Positions 26,618 to 34,723 of a stretch of 47,106 bases of DNA are shown here, piece by piece. Below the pieces are notes generated by a model that ran no database searches, had not been told where the DNA came from, and was given only the letters and a program-made list of their open reading frames with translations. Origin of the DNA: a bacterium (GTDB lineage: Bacteria > Verrucomicrobiota > Kiritimatiellia > CAIKKV01 > CAITUY01). The position numbers and the translations under genes were made by a program. Within the stretch, counting starts at the first letter, position 1, and each line of letters begins with the position of its first letter. The stretch lies in the NCBI GenBank assembly GCA_037143175.1, contig JBAWZF010000020.1:1-47106 (forward strand), given 5' to 3'.

Positions 26618-27655
26618 ATGAAACTATCCATTATAATCATATGCAAGAATGAGGAGCGGCACATCGGTGCTTGTATTGACGCAGCACTGCGTGCGTCACG
26701 CCATTTTGACAATACGGAAGTGATACTCGTGGATTCCTGCTCCATCGACGAGACGGTAAGGATCGCTAAGCAATACCCGATTGTTGTTCTGCAGCTACGA
26801 GCGCATTGGCGGCAAACCCCCGCGGCAGGGCGGGTGATCGGCTTCCTCCAGAGCAACGGGGAATTCGTCATGTTTGTGGATGGAGATTCGATCATATGTG
26901 AGGGTTTTCTCAAGGAGGCTCTGTTCCGCTTTGAAGAGAATCCCAAGGTTGCCGCGATCAGTGGGAGGAGAAGGGAGATCTACTGGAAGGGCAGCACGGT
27001 TGTTGGCGAGGAACGGGATATAAACAAAGTCGGCCCGGCCATTCGATCCATTTCGGTTGCTCCGGGATCAGCAATTTACAGGCGGACGGCACTGAACCGA
27101 GTCGGATGTTTCAATCCATATCTTTTTGCCGAGGAAGAAGCCGAACTTGGGGAGCGCCTGATATGGGGTGGATTTGATATTCTCGCTCTCCCGATCGACA
27201 TGGTGGTTCATAACACCGTTCCACGGGAGAGAATTAGTTCTCTGTTCAGACGGATGAAGAACCGCTTCCATTTGGGCCTCGGACAAGTCATTCGGTACCG
27301 AGTGCATGAGGGTCGGCCAGTTAGAGCCTTTCTGGCGGGGGCGAACCGAGCCCTGCAGTTTCTCGTGTGGTTTGTAGCAGGCTGCCTCTCAGCAGGGATC
27401 TCAGCCCTGACGAACTGTTGGTTTGTTGCGTTATCTTGGATGGTTATATCAGTTTTCCTAATCCTTGGATTCATGGTGAAAAGCAGGAGCCTGACAAAAC
27501 CATTCCGTTACATTGTTATTTGGTCGGTTCAAGCCTACTCCATCATACGGGGGTTCCTGCTTGAACCAGTCAGCCCAAGCCGTTACCCCACGGATGTGAT
27601 CGTTCTTAAAGAGGCGGGTTATCCGCTGACCACGAAAGCCGAAGGAGCAACATGA
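26618..27655 (+). CDS. Family 2 glycosyltransferase with C-terminal membrane segments
   Basis: A 345-residue enzyme. The GT-A domain fills residues 1-235: LSIIIICKNEERHIGACIDA, VILVDSCSIDETVRIA, FVMFVDGDS for metal binding, and the acceptor-side AIYRRTALNRVGCFNPYLFAEEEAELG. About residues 245-310 hold two or three hydrophobic helices (LQFLVWFVAGCLSAGISAL, WMVISVFLILGFM), so the protein is membrane-anchored. It overlaps the following gene by 4 bases. The third residue of the usual DGS motif is Cys (DSCS), a common variant. Confidence 0.88.
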   Translation: MKLSIIIICKNEERHIGACIDAALRASRHFDNTEVILVDSCSIDETVRIAKQYPIVVLQLRAHWRQTPAAGRVIGFLQSNGEFVMFVDGDSIICEGFLKEALFRFEENPKVAAISGRRREIYWKGSTVVGEERDINKVGPAIRSISVAPGSAIYRRTALNRVGCFNPYLFAEEEAELGERLIWGGFDILALPIDMVVHNTVPRERISSLFRRMKNRFHLGLGQVIRYRVHEGRPVRAFLAGANRALQFLVWFVAGCLSAGISALTNCWFVALSWMVISVFLILGFMVKSRSLTKPFRYIVIWSVQAYSIIRGFLLEPVSPSRYPTDVIVLKEAGYPLTTKAEGAT

Positions 27656-28683
27656 GCAACACTAGACGATTCACCAGAGTGGCCGTTGGCATGGCCATTC
27701 TGATTTGCATAACTTTGATAGGGTTAGTCATCAGCGGCCATTTTCATGTGCCTTTTGTGGTAAAGCAGACGGGTTGGTCTATAGGTATCTATTCAGGGAG
27801 CAGTCCAACGCAATTTATTCCTATGTCGGGAGTACATAACCCAGTGCTCACGGCGGCTGATGTCACTGATATCAGCGCAGATTATGTTGCGGACCCATTT
27901 ATGGTAGATGAGGGAGGGAGGTGGTACTTGTTTTTTGAAGTAAAAAACGCTGCAACCCGGCAGGGCGATATCGGCCTGGCAACGAGCCCTGATGCCGTTC
28001 ATTGGTCCTATGATCGCATTGTCCTGAATGAGCCATTCCATCTCTCCTACCCGTACGTTTTCAAATGGAAGAAGCGTTATTATATGGTGCCTGAATCAAA
28101 TCAGGCATCTTCAGTCCGGCTTTATGAGGCTACCAAGTTCCCTGCGCAATGGAAATATGTGACCAACCTTCTTTCAGATGTCCAGTATGCGGATTCCTCA
28201 CTATTTCGCTATAACGACACATGGTGGTTATTTACCTCGACGACAAACCATGACAATATGTTTGCATACTATGCTGCTGATTTAACTGGTCCTTGGCACC
28301 CACACACAAACAACCCCTTGATAAGCAATAATCCAACTGCAGCGAGACCGGGGGGGCGAATTCAGGTAGATCGCGGCAAAATCTACAGGTATGCACAGGT
28401 CGATACTCCCAGCTATGGCTACGGCCTGCGGTCGTTTGAGATTACCGAGCTCACCCCCACCAGTTTTCATGAGGTTGAAGTCCTGGATTTCAAGAATCTG
28501 ATGGCGACAGGCAATCGGTGGTCTTGGAACGGAATCGGGATGCATACGATTGACCCGCACCGGCTTGGCGAGAACCGGTGGATTGCCTGTGTCGATGGTA
28601 TGGGTAGTATTCTGAAGTTTGGACGGGAAAATTATGGAACGGATGCGGGGAAAAGAGAGCCGGAGATGTCTGCTGAGCACTAG
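27652..28683 (+). CDS. Membrane-anchored beta-propeller protein similar to the N-terminal domain of GINT1 (GH43-like fold)
   Basis: A 343-residue protein with one N-terminal membrane segment (VAVGMAILICITLIGLVISG), then a five-bladed propeller-type domain. Recognisable blade motifs are ADPFMVDEGGRWYLFFEVKN, IGLATSPDAVHWSYDRIV, SYPYVFKWKKRYYMVPES, SSLFRYNDTWWLFTSTT and PGGRIQVDRGKIYRYAQ. This matches the family found at the N terminus of plant glucosamine inositolphosphorylceramide transferase and as a stand-alone or GT-linked domain in bacterial polysaccharide loci. The resemblance to GH43 propellers suggests glycan binding or a GT partner role; activity is unknown. It is translationally coupled to the GT2 upstream. 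Confidence 0.78.
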   Translation: MSNTRRFTRVAVGMAILICITLIGLVISGHFHVPFVVKQTGWSIGIYSGSSPTQFIPMSGVHNPVLTAADVTDISADYVADPFMVDEGGRWYLFFEVKNAATRQGDIGLATSPDAVHWSYDRIVLNEPFHLSYPYVFKWKKRYYMVPESNQASSVRLYEATKFPAQWKYVTNLLSDVQYADSSLFRYNDTWWLFTSTTNHDNMFAYYAADLTGPWHPHTNNPLISNNPTAARPGGRIQVDRGKIYRYAQVDTPSYGYGLRSFEITELTPTSFHEVEVLDFKNLMATGNRWSWNGIGMHTIDPHRLGENRWIACVDGMGSILKFGRENYGTDAGKREPEMSAEH

Positions 28684-28755
28684 GCCGTGCGTTCCTGGCA
28701 AAGATTTGATGTGAATCGCGACTCGATAAACGCAACTATTCTAAGGAGAGTACTT

Positions 28756-29730
28756 ATGAAAATACTTGTCACAGGCGCTGCCGGCTTTATAGGTTTTCAT
28801 TTAAGCAACAAACTTCTTGATCTTGGACATACCGTTGTCGGACTAGATAATTTCAATAATTATTATTCCGTAGAGTTGAAGCGGAGTCGGCATGAAATCC
28901 TTGAAAAACGGTCAGGATATACAGGCGTAGAAGCAGATGTTTGTGACTACAATTCTCTGACATCCCTGTTCCAAACCCATCAGTTCGACAGGGTATGTCA
29001 CTTGGCGGCACAAGCTGGCGTCCGATATTCCATTACGCACCCGTTTGCCTATCAGAAGGCCAACTCAGAAGGTTTTCTGAACATTCTGGAGTCATGTCGG
29101 CATGCCAAGACGCCGCGTCTTGTATTTGCTTCAAGTTCAAGCGTCTATGGTGGCAACAAGAAGCTCCCTTTCAGCGAGACCGATCCGGTTGATACCCCCG
29201 TCAGCCTTTATGCTGCAACGAAGAAGGCTAATGAACTAAATGCCTACACTTATACCCATCTTTATGGTTTGCAAACCGTTGGCTTACGCTTCTTCACTGT
29301 CTATGGACCATGGGGGCGCCCGGACATGGCCATGTGGTTGTTTACTGAAGCTATGCTCGCGGGAAAATCCATTATGGTTTTTAACAATGGAGAGATGCGT
29401 CGGGACTTCACATTTGTGGATGATATTATCCAAGGTGTCGTGGGTTCGTTATTTGCCGAAAAGTTGGAACCATATGAGATCTTCAATATTGGCAATCATC
29501 GTTCCGAAAAACTGCTCGACATGATTGACGCCCTGGGGCAAGCCTTGGGGGTTACTCCGAAAATGGAGTTTTTTCCGCTCCAGCCCGGTGATGTCCCTGT
29601 GACCTATGCTGATATTGGCCGAATTCAGAGTAAGTGTGGCTATCAGCCCACTACTCCGATAAGCATCGGCATCCCGAAATTTGTGGAGTGGTACAAGGGG
29701 TACATGAGAATTCAGGCTGAGGGAATATAG
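28756..29730 (+). CDS. NAD-dependent sugar epimerase, probably UDP-glucuronate 4-epimerase
   Basis: An extended SDR of 324 residues. The ATG at 28756 is chosen because AAGGAG lies 9 bases upstream and the protein then starts with MKILVTGAAGFIGFHLSNKL. That carries the NAD motif GxxGxxG at residues 7-13. The catalytic Tyr152-x3-Lys156 (LYAATKKANE) and upstream SSSSVYGG are intact. DNFNNYYSVELKRSR near residue 31 and FTVYGPWGRPDMA are typical of CapI-like UDP-GlcA 4-epimerases, which make UDP-GalA. A supply of galacturonic acid would suit the amidotransferase genes downstream, since uronamides occur in some O-antigens; that link is inference. Confidence 0.87.
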   Translation: MKILVTGAAGFIGFHLSNKLLDLGHTVVGLDNFNNYYSVELKRSRHEILEKRSGYTGVEADVCDYNSLTSLFQTHQFDRVCHLAAQAGVRYSITHPFAYQKANSEGFLNILESCRHAKTPRLVFASSSSVYGGNKKLPFSETDPVDTPVSLYAATKKANELNAYTYTHLYGLQTVGLRFFTVYGPWGRPDMAMWLFTEAMLAGKSIMVFNNGEMRRDFTFVDDIIQGVVGSLFAEKLEPYEIFNIGNHRSEKLLDMIDALGQALGVTPKMEFFPLQPGDVPVTYADIGRIQSKCGYQPTTPISIGIPKFVEWYKGYMRIQAEGI

Positions 29731-29818
29731 GAGAATAGATCGGCGCAGGCGGATACATGGCGCAGCTTATGCTTCTATTTTATTGTTTGGGAAAAATAAT
29801 ATTGAAAGGAATATTTCA

Positions 29819-32800
29819 ATGAACACATTATCAATTCATTCTTTTTTCTGGAATCTGTTCTTTGCCCTATTTCTGGAGGTAACCGTTGCCCAAGGGGGCC
29901 AGTACTACATTGATTTTCAGGCTGGCAACGATACCAACAGTGGCACATCTAGTGGCGCAGCGTGGAAAACCATTCCGGGCACGCGTAATCCTGCCAATAC
30001 CGCCGATGTGGCCACAAGATGGGGGACCACGTTCAGCAGTACATTGAAGGTGCCTGCCGGAACTGTATTCAAACTCAAGTCCGGGACGATCTGTGGAACG
30101 AATAACGGTTGTGGAATGGTGAATGTATCATCAGCGTACTATTCGACAGGAGCTACATTTGCTAACTCAATCCTGTTTCAGCGCGATCCGACATGGGGCT
30201 CTGGCAGCGTGGTTTTCGATGGAAATGGCGTGACACTCGGAAGTGGCACCGGCTGGGGGTTGTTGCATGTGACAGTTGGGGGAATCAGCTTTGATGGCGT
30301 CGTGGGCGTGAGCGACCTTTATGATGGAATAATTGTAAAGAACTCCGACAGAATTGGCATCTCGTATTATGCTAACTCATTAACCGAAGGTGGAACTGTT
30401 CAGTTTGTCAAGTTCTTCGCTTGTGGGAAGATTTACAATGCGACGAGTACTACGGCGTCAGAGGGGCATTTGTTTGTTAAGTATCACAGGAATGGAATGG
30501 TCAATACATGCATGTTTGACGGGAACGGGAACTACCATAACGGTTTCGCCGTCTCATCTGATAATCGCGTAACAGATTATACCGTTAGCAACTGTGTCGC
30601 AAAGAGTATGACCGGTAGCGATGTCTTGGACTGCGGCATAGGTTTCAAGGCACAGAACAGCGTGGTTACTTGGATAAACTGTACCTCATACAACAATGAT
30701 AAGGGATTCGATCTGGGCGAGAATGGCGGGGATAGCAGCTTTCCAATTAACTACAAGCTCATCGGTTGCTTGTCCTGCAGCAATCAGTTTGGAATTAATT
30801 TAAGTGGTCCTGATCCCGGCGTGCAGTGGCCGGCCGGAATTACTTTCTCCCTTATCAACTGTGTAGTATACGGGAATGTTCAGATTGGCTCCAAGATATA
30901 TGCCGGCCCGTACAATCTCTACATGGTGCATAATGTTTATGACGGGAATGATACCAATCTGAAAGTGGGGCCGGATGGCCTGGACGATGGTGTTAAGCCC
31001 ATCAATGCTTATTTATACAACAACGTCTTCTATAAGGGGATTTCCATGAATATCCTTGGCGGTGCGTGGGGAGGAACCCCGGCATTGTCTTATACGCTTA
31101 ACGCCGATTACAACTCCTACATTCAGCGAGCGTCAGAATACTTCTGTCGTTGGAGTTACTGGAACACAATGCCTCCGAGCGGGGTCAACAAATATGACTT
31201 CAGCTATGGTGCAAATGGGCCCGGACATGCTTCGGGTTACTGGTACAACTTCTACGGTGCGAACGCAACCGACCAGCCGACGAACGGCTGCACTGGCCAC
31301 TACCATTGCGATGCTCACAGCAAAGGTACGGGCGCCACGGATTTAACACTGCCGCCGTTTGCGAATGTCACAGGTCATGACTACCGTCTAACGGCAAACT
31401 ACGCTGGGGTGAATTTATCCCAATTCCCGTGGTACGTGCCGGAGATGGGCGTTGACCGGGCAGGCGTCACACGGACCGCTTGGGATATCGGGGTATTTGA
31501 GAGCGCTGCGACCACAACAGCTGCTTCGATTTTGGTCACGCCGGGAAGCCAGAGCTTTGGCTCGATCACCGTTGGAACGACAACGGATCGTACTTTTACT
31601 GTGCAAAACACAGGAGGGGGAACCCTCTCGGGAAGTGCGAGTGTGGCGGCACCATTCAGTGTTGTTGCCGGGAGCAGTTACAGTCTTGGTGCAGGACTCA
31701 GCCAGATTGTAACGGTCCGATACAGTCCTACCACTTCAGGCCCGAATTCCCAGAGCGTGTCATTCACGGGTGGTGCCGGAGCAAGCGCGCCGCTAAGTGG
31801 CACAGCTGCGATACTTCCAGCGATTTCAGTCACGCCGGGAAGCCAGAGCTTTGGCCCGATCACCGTTGGAACGACAACGGATCGTACTTTTACTGTGCAA
31901 AACACAGGAGGGGGAACCCTCTCGGGAAGTGCGAGTGTGGCGGCACCATTCAGTGTTGTTGCCGGGAGCAGTTACAGTCTTGGTGCAGGACTCAGCCAGA
32001 TTGTAACGGTCCGCTATAGTCCTACCACTTCAGGCACGAATGCCCAGAGCGTGTCATTCACGGGTGGTGCCGGAGCAAGCGCGCCGGTAAGTGGCACCGC
32101 TGCAATACTTCCTGCGATTTCAGTCACGCCGGGAAGCCAGGGCTTTGGGTCAATCAATGTGGGAATGACTGCGGATCGGACTTTTGCCGTGCAAAATACC
32201 GGAGGGGGAACCCTCTCGGGTAGTGCGAATGTGGCGGCACCATTCAGTGTTGTTGCCGGGGGTTCGTACAGTCTTGGGGCAGGACAAAGTCAGGCCGTGA
32301 CTGTGCGTTATTATCCGGCTATCGCAGGTACGAATATCCAGACCGTAACCTTTACGGGCGGAGGTGGCGCAAGTGCAACCGTGAATGGCGCTGCTTGGGT
32401 GCCTCCGATAGTTTCAGCTATTACTCAGAGTGTTGCTGATGTTGACACCAATACTCCAGGCCTCCAGGTATTTGCGGGATCTGTGATACAGTATTCAGGG
32501 ACGGCTTCTGATGCGATTGGAAATCCAATTATATGGCAGTGGATTTGTTCTGTAAATGATGGTGCTGAGACGGTCCTGCAAAGCGGAACAGGCGCAGTAA
32601 ATAGCATAAGCTATTATTATACAGAGAACACGGTCAGCAACACATATATTTGGAAGCTTCGCGTTAGCAATGGCCAGACCGTCGTTGAGTCAAACCTGAC
32701 AGTCGGGGTGATTTCTCCCAGCGTGGCAGTGACGCAGCTTTCGTTCCCTGCTATATCTGGCGCCATCTCCGCCCCCTTTGGCACCGTCACTAATAGTTAT

Positions 32801-33196
32801 ATCTTCCAGCAATTGGAAACGGTTGATCCCGCCACTGCGGGTCGGGCAGCCTACACGTTTGCCATCATTTTTGAGGGTGACTACATAATTCAGGGAATCG
32901 TGAATGCGTCAAGCGAAGTCGCGAACTCTTTCTTAGTGAACATAGACGCGGAACCGCAATATCCGACCATGATCTGGGACATTCCCGTCACCATGGGTTT
33001 TGAAAGACGGGTCGTCAGCTGGAGAGGTAACGGCACTTTTAACAACAACCAGTTCGTTCCGAAAATCTTCACCCTAAGCCAGGGAATCCATCAGCTCATT
33101 ATTCGTGGCAGCGAGGCCAATGTGAAGCTGGAGCGCATCAATATTGTTTCATTGCCTTCCGCTCCGGGCAATTTGCGGATTTTACCGCAGCCTTAG
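29819..33196 (+). CDS. Large secreted protein: parallel beta-helix plus tandem HYDIN/ASPM-type Ig repeats
   Basis: A protein of 1,125 residues from the ATG at 29819 (AAAGGA about 14 bases upstream; signal sequence FFWNLFFALFLEVTVAQ). Residues about 30-560 look like a right-handed beta-helix (YYIDFQAGNDTNSGTSSGAA, WINCTSYNNDKGFDLGENGG, PINAYLYNNVFYKG). Three repeats of 98 residues follow (about 573-670, 671-768 and 769-860). Each begins with SVTPGSQxFG and has RTFxVQNTGGGTLSGSA, as in HYDIN/choice-of-anchor-D Ig domains. The C-terminal 270 residues include an Ig-like part and a CBM/malectin-like end (RAAYTFAIIFEGDYII). No PEP-CTERM or other sorting tail is seen. It could be a polysaccharide lyase/hydrolase or an EPS-binding structural protein. 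Confidence 0.78.
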   Translation: MNTLSIHSFFWNLFFALFLEVTVAQGGQYYIDFQAGNDTNSGTSSGAAWKTIPGTRNPANTADVATRWGTTFSSTLKVPAGTVFKLKSGTICGTNNGCGMVNVSSAYYSTGATFANSILFQRDPTWGSGSVVFDGNGVTLGSGTGWGLLHVTVGGISFDGVVGVSDLYDGIIVKNSDRIGISYYANSLTEGGTVQFVKFFACGKIYNATSTTASEGHLFVKYHRNGMVNTCMFDGNGNYHNGFAVSSDNRVTDYTVSNCVAKSMTGSDVLDCGIGFKAQNSVVTWINCTSYNNDKGFDLGENGGDSSFPINYKLIGCLSCSNQFGINLSGPDPGVQWPAGITFSLINCVVYGNVQIGSKIYAGPYNLYMVHNVYDGNDTNLKVGPDGLDDGVKPINAYLYNNVFYKGISMNILGGAWGGTPALSYTLNADYNSYIQRASEYFCRWSYWNTMPPSGVNKYDFSYGANGPGHASGYWYNFYGANATDQPTNGCTGHYHCDAHSKGTGATDLTLPPFANVTGHDYRLTANYAGVNLSQFPWYVPEMGVDRAGVTRTAWDIGVFESAATTTAASILVTPGSQSFGSITVGTTTDRTFTVQNTGGGTLSGSASVAAPFSVVAGSSYSLGAGLSQIVTVRYSPTTSGPNSQSVSFTGGAGASAPLSGTAAILPAISVTPGSQSFGPITVGTTTDRTFTVQNTGGGTLSGSASVAAPFSVVAGSSYSLGAGLSQIVTVRYSPTTSGTNAQSVSFTGGAGASAPVSGTAAILPAISVTPGSQGFGSINVGMTADRTFAVQNTGGGTLSGSANVAAPFSVVAGGSYSLGAGQSQAVTVRYYPAIAGTNIQTVTFTGGGGASATVNGAAWVPPIVSAITQSVADVDTNTPGLQVFAGSVIQYSGTASDAIGNPIIWQWICSVNDGAETVLQSGTGAVNSISYYYTENTVSNTYIWKLRVSNGQTVVESNLTVGVISPSVAVTQLSFPAISGAISAPFGTVTNSYIFQQLETVDPATAGRAAYTFAIIFEGDYIIQGIVNASSEVANSFLVNIDAEPQYPTMIWDIPVTMGFERRVVSWRGNGTFNNNQFVPKIFTLSQGIHQLIIRGSEANVKLERINIVSLPSAPGNLRILPQP
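31535..32397 (+). repeat. Three tandem copies of a 294-bp coding repeat
   Basis: The unit begins with GTCACGCCGGGAAGCCAG at 31535, 31829 and 32123, an exact 294-bp (98-codon) period. Copies 1 and 2 differ at only about nine positions, so they are nearly identical at DNA level. Copy 3 (to about 32397) is clearly more diverged. This points to a recent in-frame duplication of one Ig-like domain. The repeat is also a possible site of length variation or assembly collapse. Confidence 0.95.
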
Positions 33197-33217
33197 GGCC
33201 GTGACGAAGTTAGAACC

Positions 33218-34723
33218 ATGAACGTTGCTGAGACCATTCTTTGCAAAGGCGATGACGCTGCCAGTGCAGTACTTTGTGGCGATCGCGTATTGACCTACCG
33301 CGACCTTCGCCAGAGTGTCGCACGTCTTGCGACCGGCCTGTTGGCACGGGGCCATGGAAAGGGTGACCGAATTGGAATATGGGCTGAAAACGGCTTTTTC
33401 TTTGTGACTGGCTATTTAGGGATAATCCAAGCTGGACTTGCGGTTGTTCCCTTTCAGACGGAACTTACGGAACAATCGTTTGGAAAAATCGTAGCCAGTG
33501 CGGGCATCAAGGAAGTGCTCGTGTCAAGACGCTTTATGAACCGGTTGCGACCTTTGGCGGAGAAGGTGGGCGTGGGGCTCCTGAGTGAATCCGACTTCCA
33601 AAATCTGCCAGACAATGCGGGGATCCAAATGCCGAACATCAATCCTGACAGGGACCTAGCCGCTTTGATGTTTACTTCGGGGTCAACTGGAGAGCCAAAA
33701 GGCGTCATGGTCACCCATCGGAATATTGCATGCAATTCGTTTGATATTATCTCTTATATGGGCTTGACGCCTGCGGATCGGGTGATGGTAGTGCTCCCTT
33801 TTCACTACTGTTTTGGGGCGTCCTTACTGCATACCCATTTGATGGCTGGAGGATCGATTGTACTGAATAATGAATTCATGTATCCTGAAACGGTGGTGCA
33901 GGAGATGTTGCATAAAGAGTGCACCGGGTTCGCAGGCGTACCCTCAACTTATCAAATTCTGCTGCGGAATTCGCGATTCTGCGAGTTGAGGTTTCCTAAA
34001 CTTCGCTGGCTCCAGCAGGCGGGTGGAAAACTTCCTAATCCGCATATCGTTGAGATTGTTAGGGGATTTCCCAATGTCCGCTTCTATCTCATGTATGGGC
34101 AGACAGAAGCCACTGCCCGGTTGAGTTATCTGCCGCCAGAGCGACTCGCTGATAAACTCGGATCAATTGGCAAAGGTCTTCCGTTGACTTGTCTCGAAGT
34201 GCTGAAGCCGGATGGCGCACCAGTACGACCGGGTTCTGAGGAGACGGGCGAAATTGTAGCCACCGGTGAAAATATCACTTTAGGCTATTGGCACGATTCT
34301 ATTGAGACAGCCAGGTACTTCAGAAACGGCAGTCTTTATACCGGCGATATTGCCCGGGTGGACGCAGATGGCTTCATATACATCGTAGAACGGGAACGAG
34401 AACTGATCAAGTCTGGTGGCAACCGCGTTAGTACCAAAGAGGTGGAAGATGTTATCGCAGAACTCCCTGAGATCGTTGAAGTTGCGGTTCTGGGACTACC
34501 CCATGAAATATTGGGCGAAGCAATTTATGCGTTCGTGGTGGTTACACGAGAGTCAGGAATCACGCCAGACGATGTTGTGACCCACTGTCGAGAGCGACTA
34601 TCTTCATTTAAGGTGCCCAAGACGGTTTTTTTTCTCAAGAACATGCCGCACAATGAAGCGGGAAAAGTTCTAAAGTTAAGACTGAGAGATATGACTTCAG
34701 CAGGTCGTGAAAATGAGAAGTGA
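33218..34723 (+). CDS. AMP-forming acyl/aryl-CoA ligase family (adenylate-forming enzyme)
   Basis: A 501-residue ANL-superfamily enzyme. The AMP-binding P-loop is MFTSGSTGEPKGVMVTHRN (residues 151-169). A5-like YGQTEATARLSYLP, A7/A8 LYTGDIARVDADGFIYIVER and the catalytic lysine Lys483 in NEAGKVLKLRLR are all present. It should activate a carboxylic acid as an adenylate and load it on CoA or on a carrier protein. Exosortase EPS loci often carry an acyl-CoA ligase of this type. An acyl carrier protein is encoded 2.2 kb downstream in the same operon, so loading that carrier is likely. Substrate is not deducible. Confidence 0.9.
   Translation: MNVAETILCKGDDAASAVLCGDRVLTYRDLRQSVARLATGLLARGHGKGDRIGIWAENGFFFVTGYLGIIQAGLAVVPFQTELTEQSFGKIVASAGIKEVLVSRRFMNRLRPLAEKVGVGLLSESDFQNLPDNAGIQMPNINPDRDLAALMFTSGSTGEPKGVMVTHRNIACNSFDIISYMGLTPADRVMVVLPFHYCFGASLLHTHLMAGGSIVLNNEFMYPETVVQEMLHKECTGFAGVPSTYQILLRNSRFCELRFPKLRWLQQAGGKLPNPHIVEIVRGFPNVRFYLMYGQTEATARLSYLPPERLADKLGSIGKGLPLTCLEVLKPDGAPVRPGSEETGEIVATGENITLGYWHDSIETARYFRNGSLYTGDIARVDADGFIYIVERERELIKSGGNRVSTKEVEDVIAELPEIVEVAVLGLPHEILGEAIYAFVVVTRESGITPDDVVTHCRERLSSFKVPKTVFFLKNMPHNEAGKVLKLRLRDMTSAGRENEK

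Noticed and set aside
31678-32006. Open frames inside the Ig-like repeat region
   Set aside because: The same frame appears in both repeat copies as a by-product of the 294-bp duplication.
33100-33196. PEP-CTERM signal at the end of the large beta-helix protein
   Set aside because: The end SAPGNLRILPQP has no hydrophobic helix and no basic tail.
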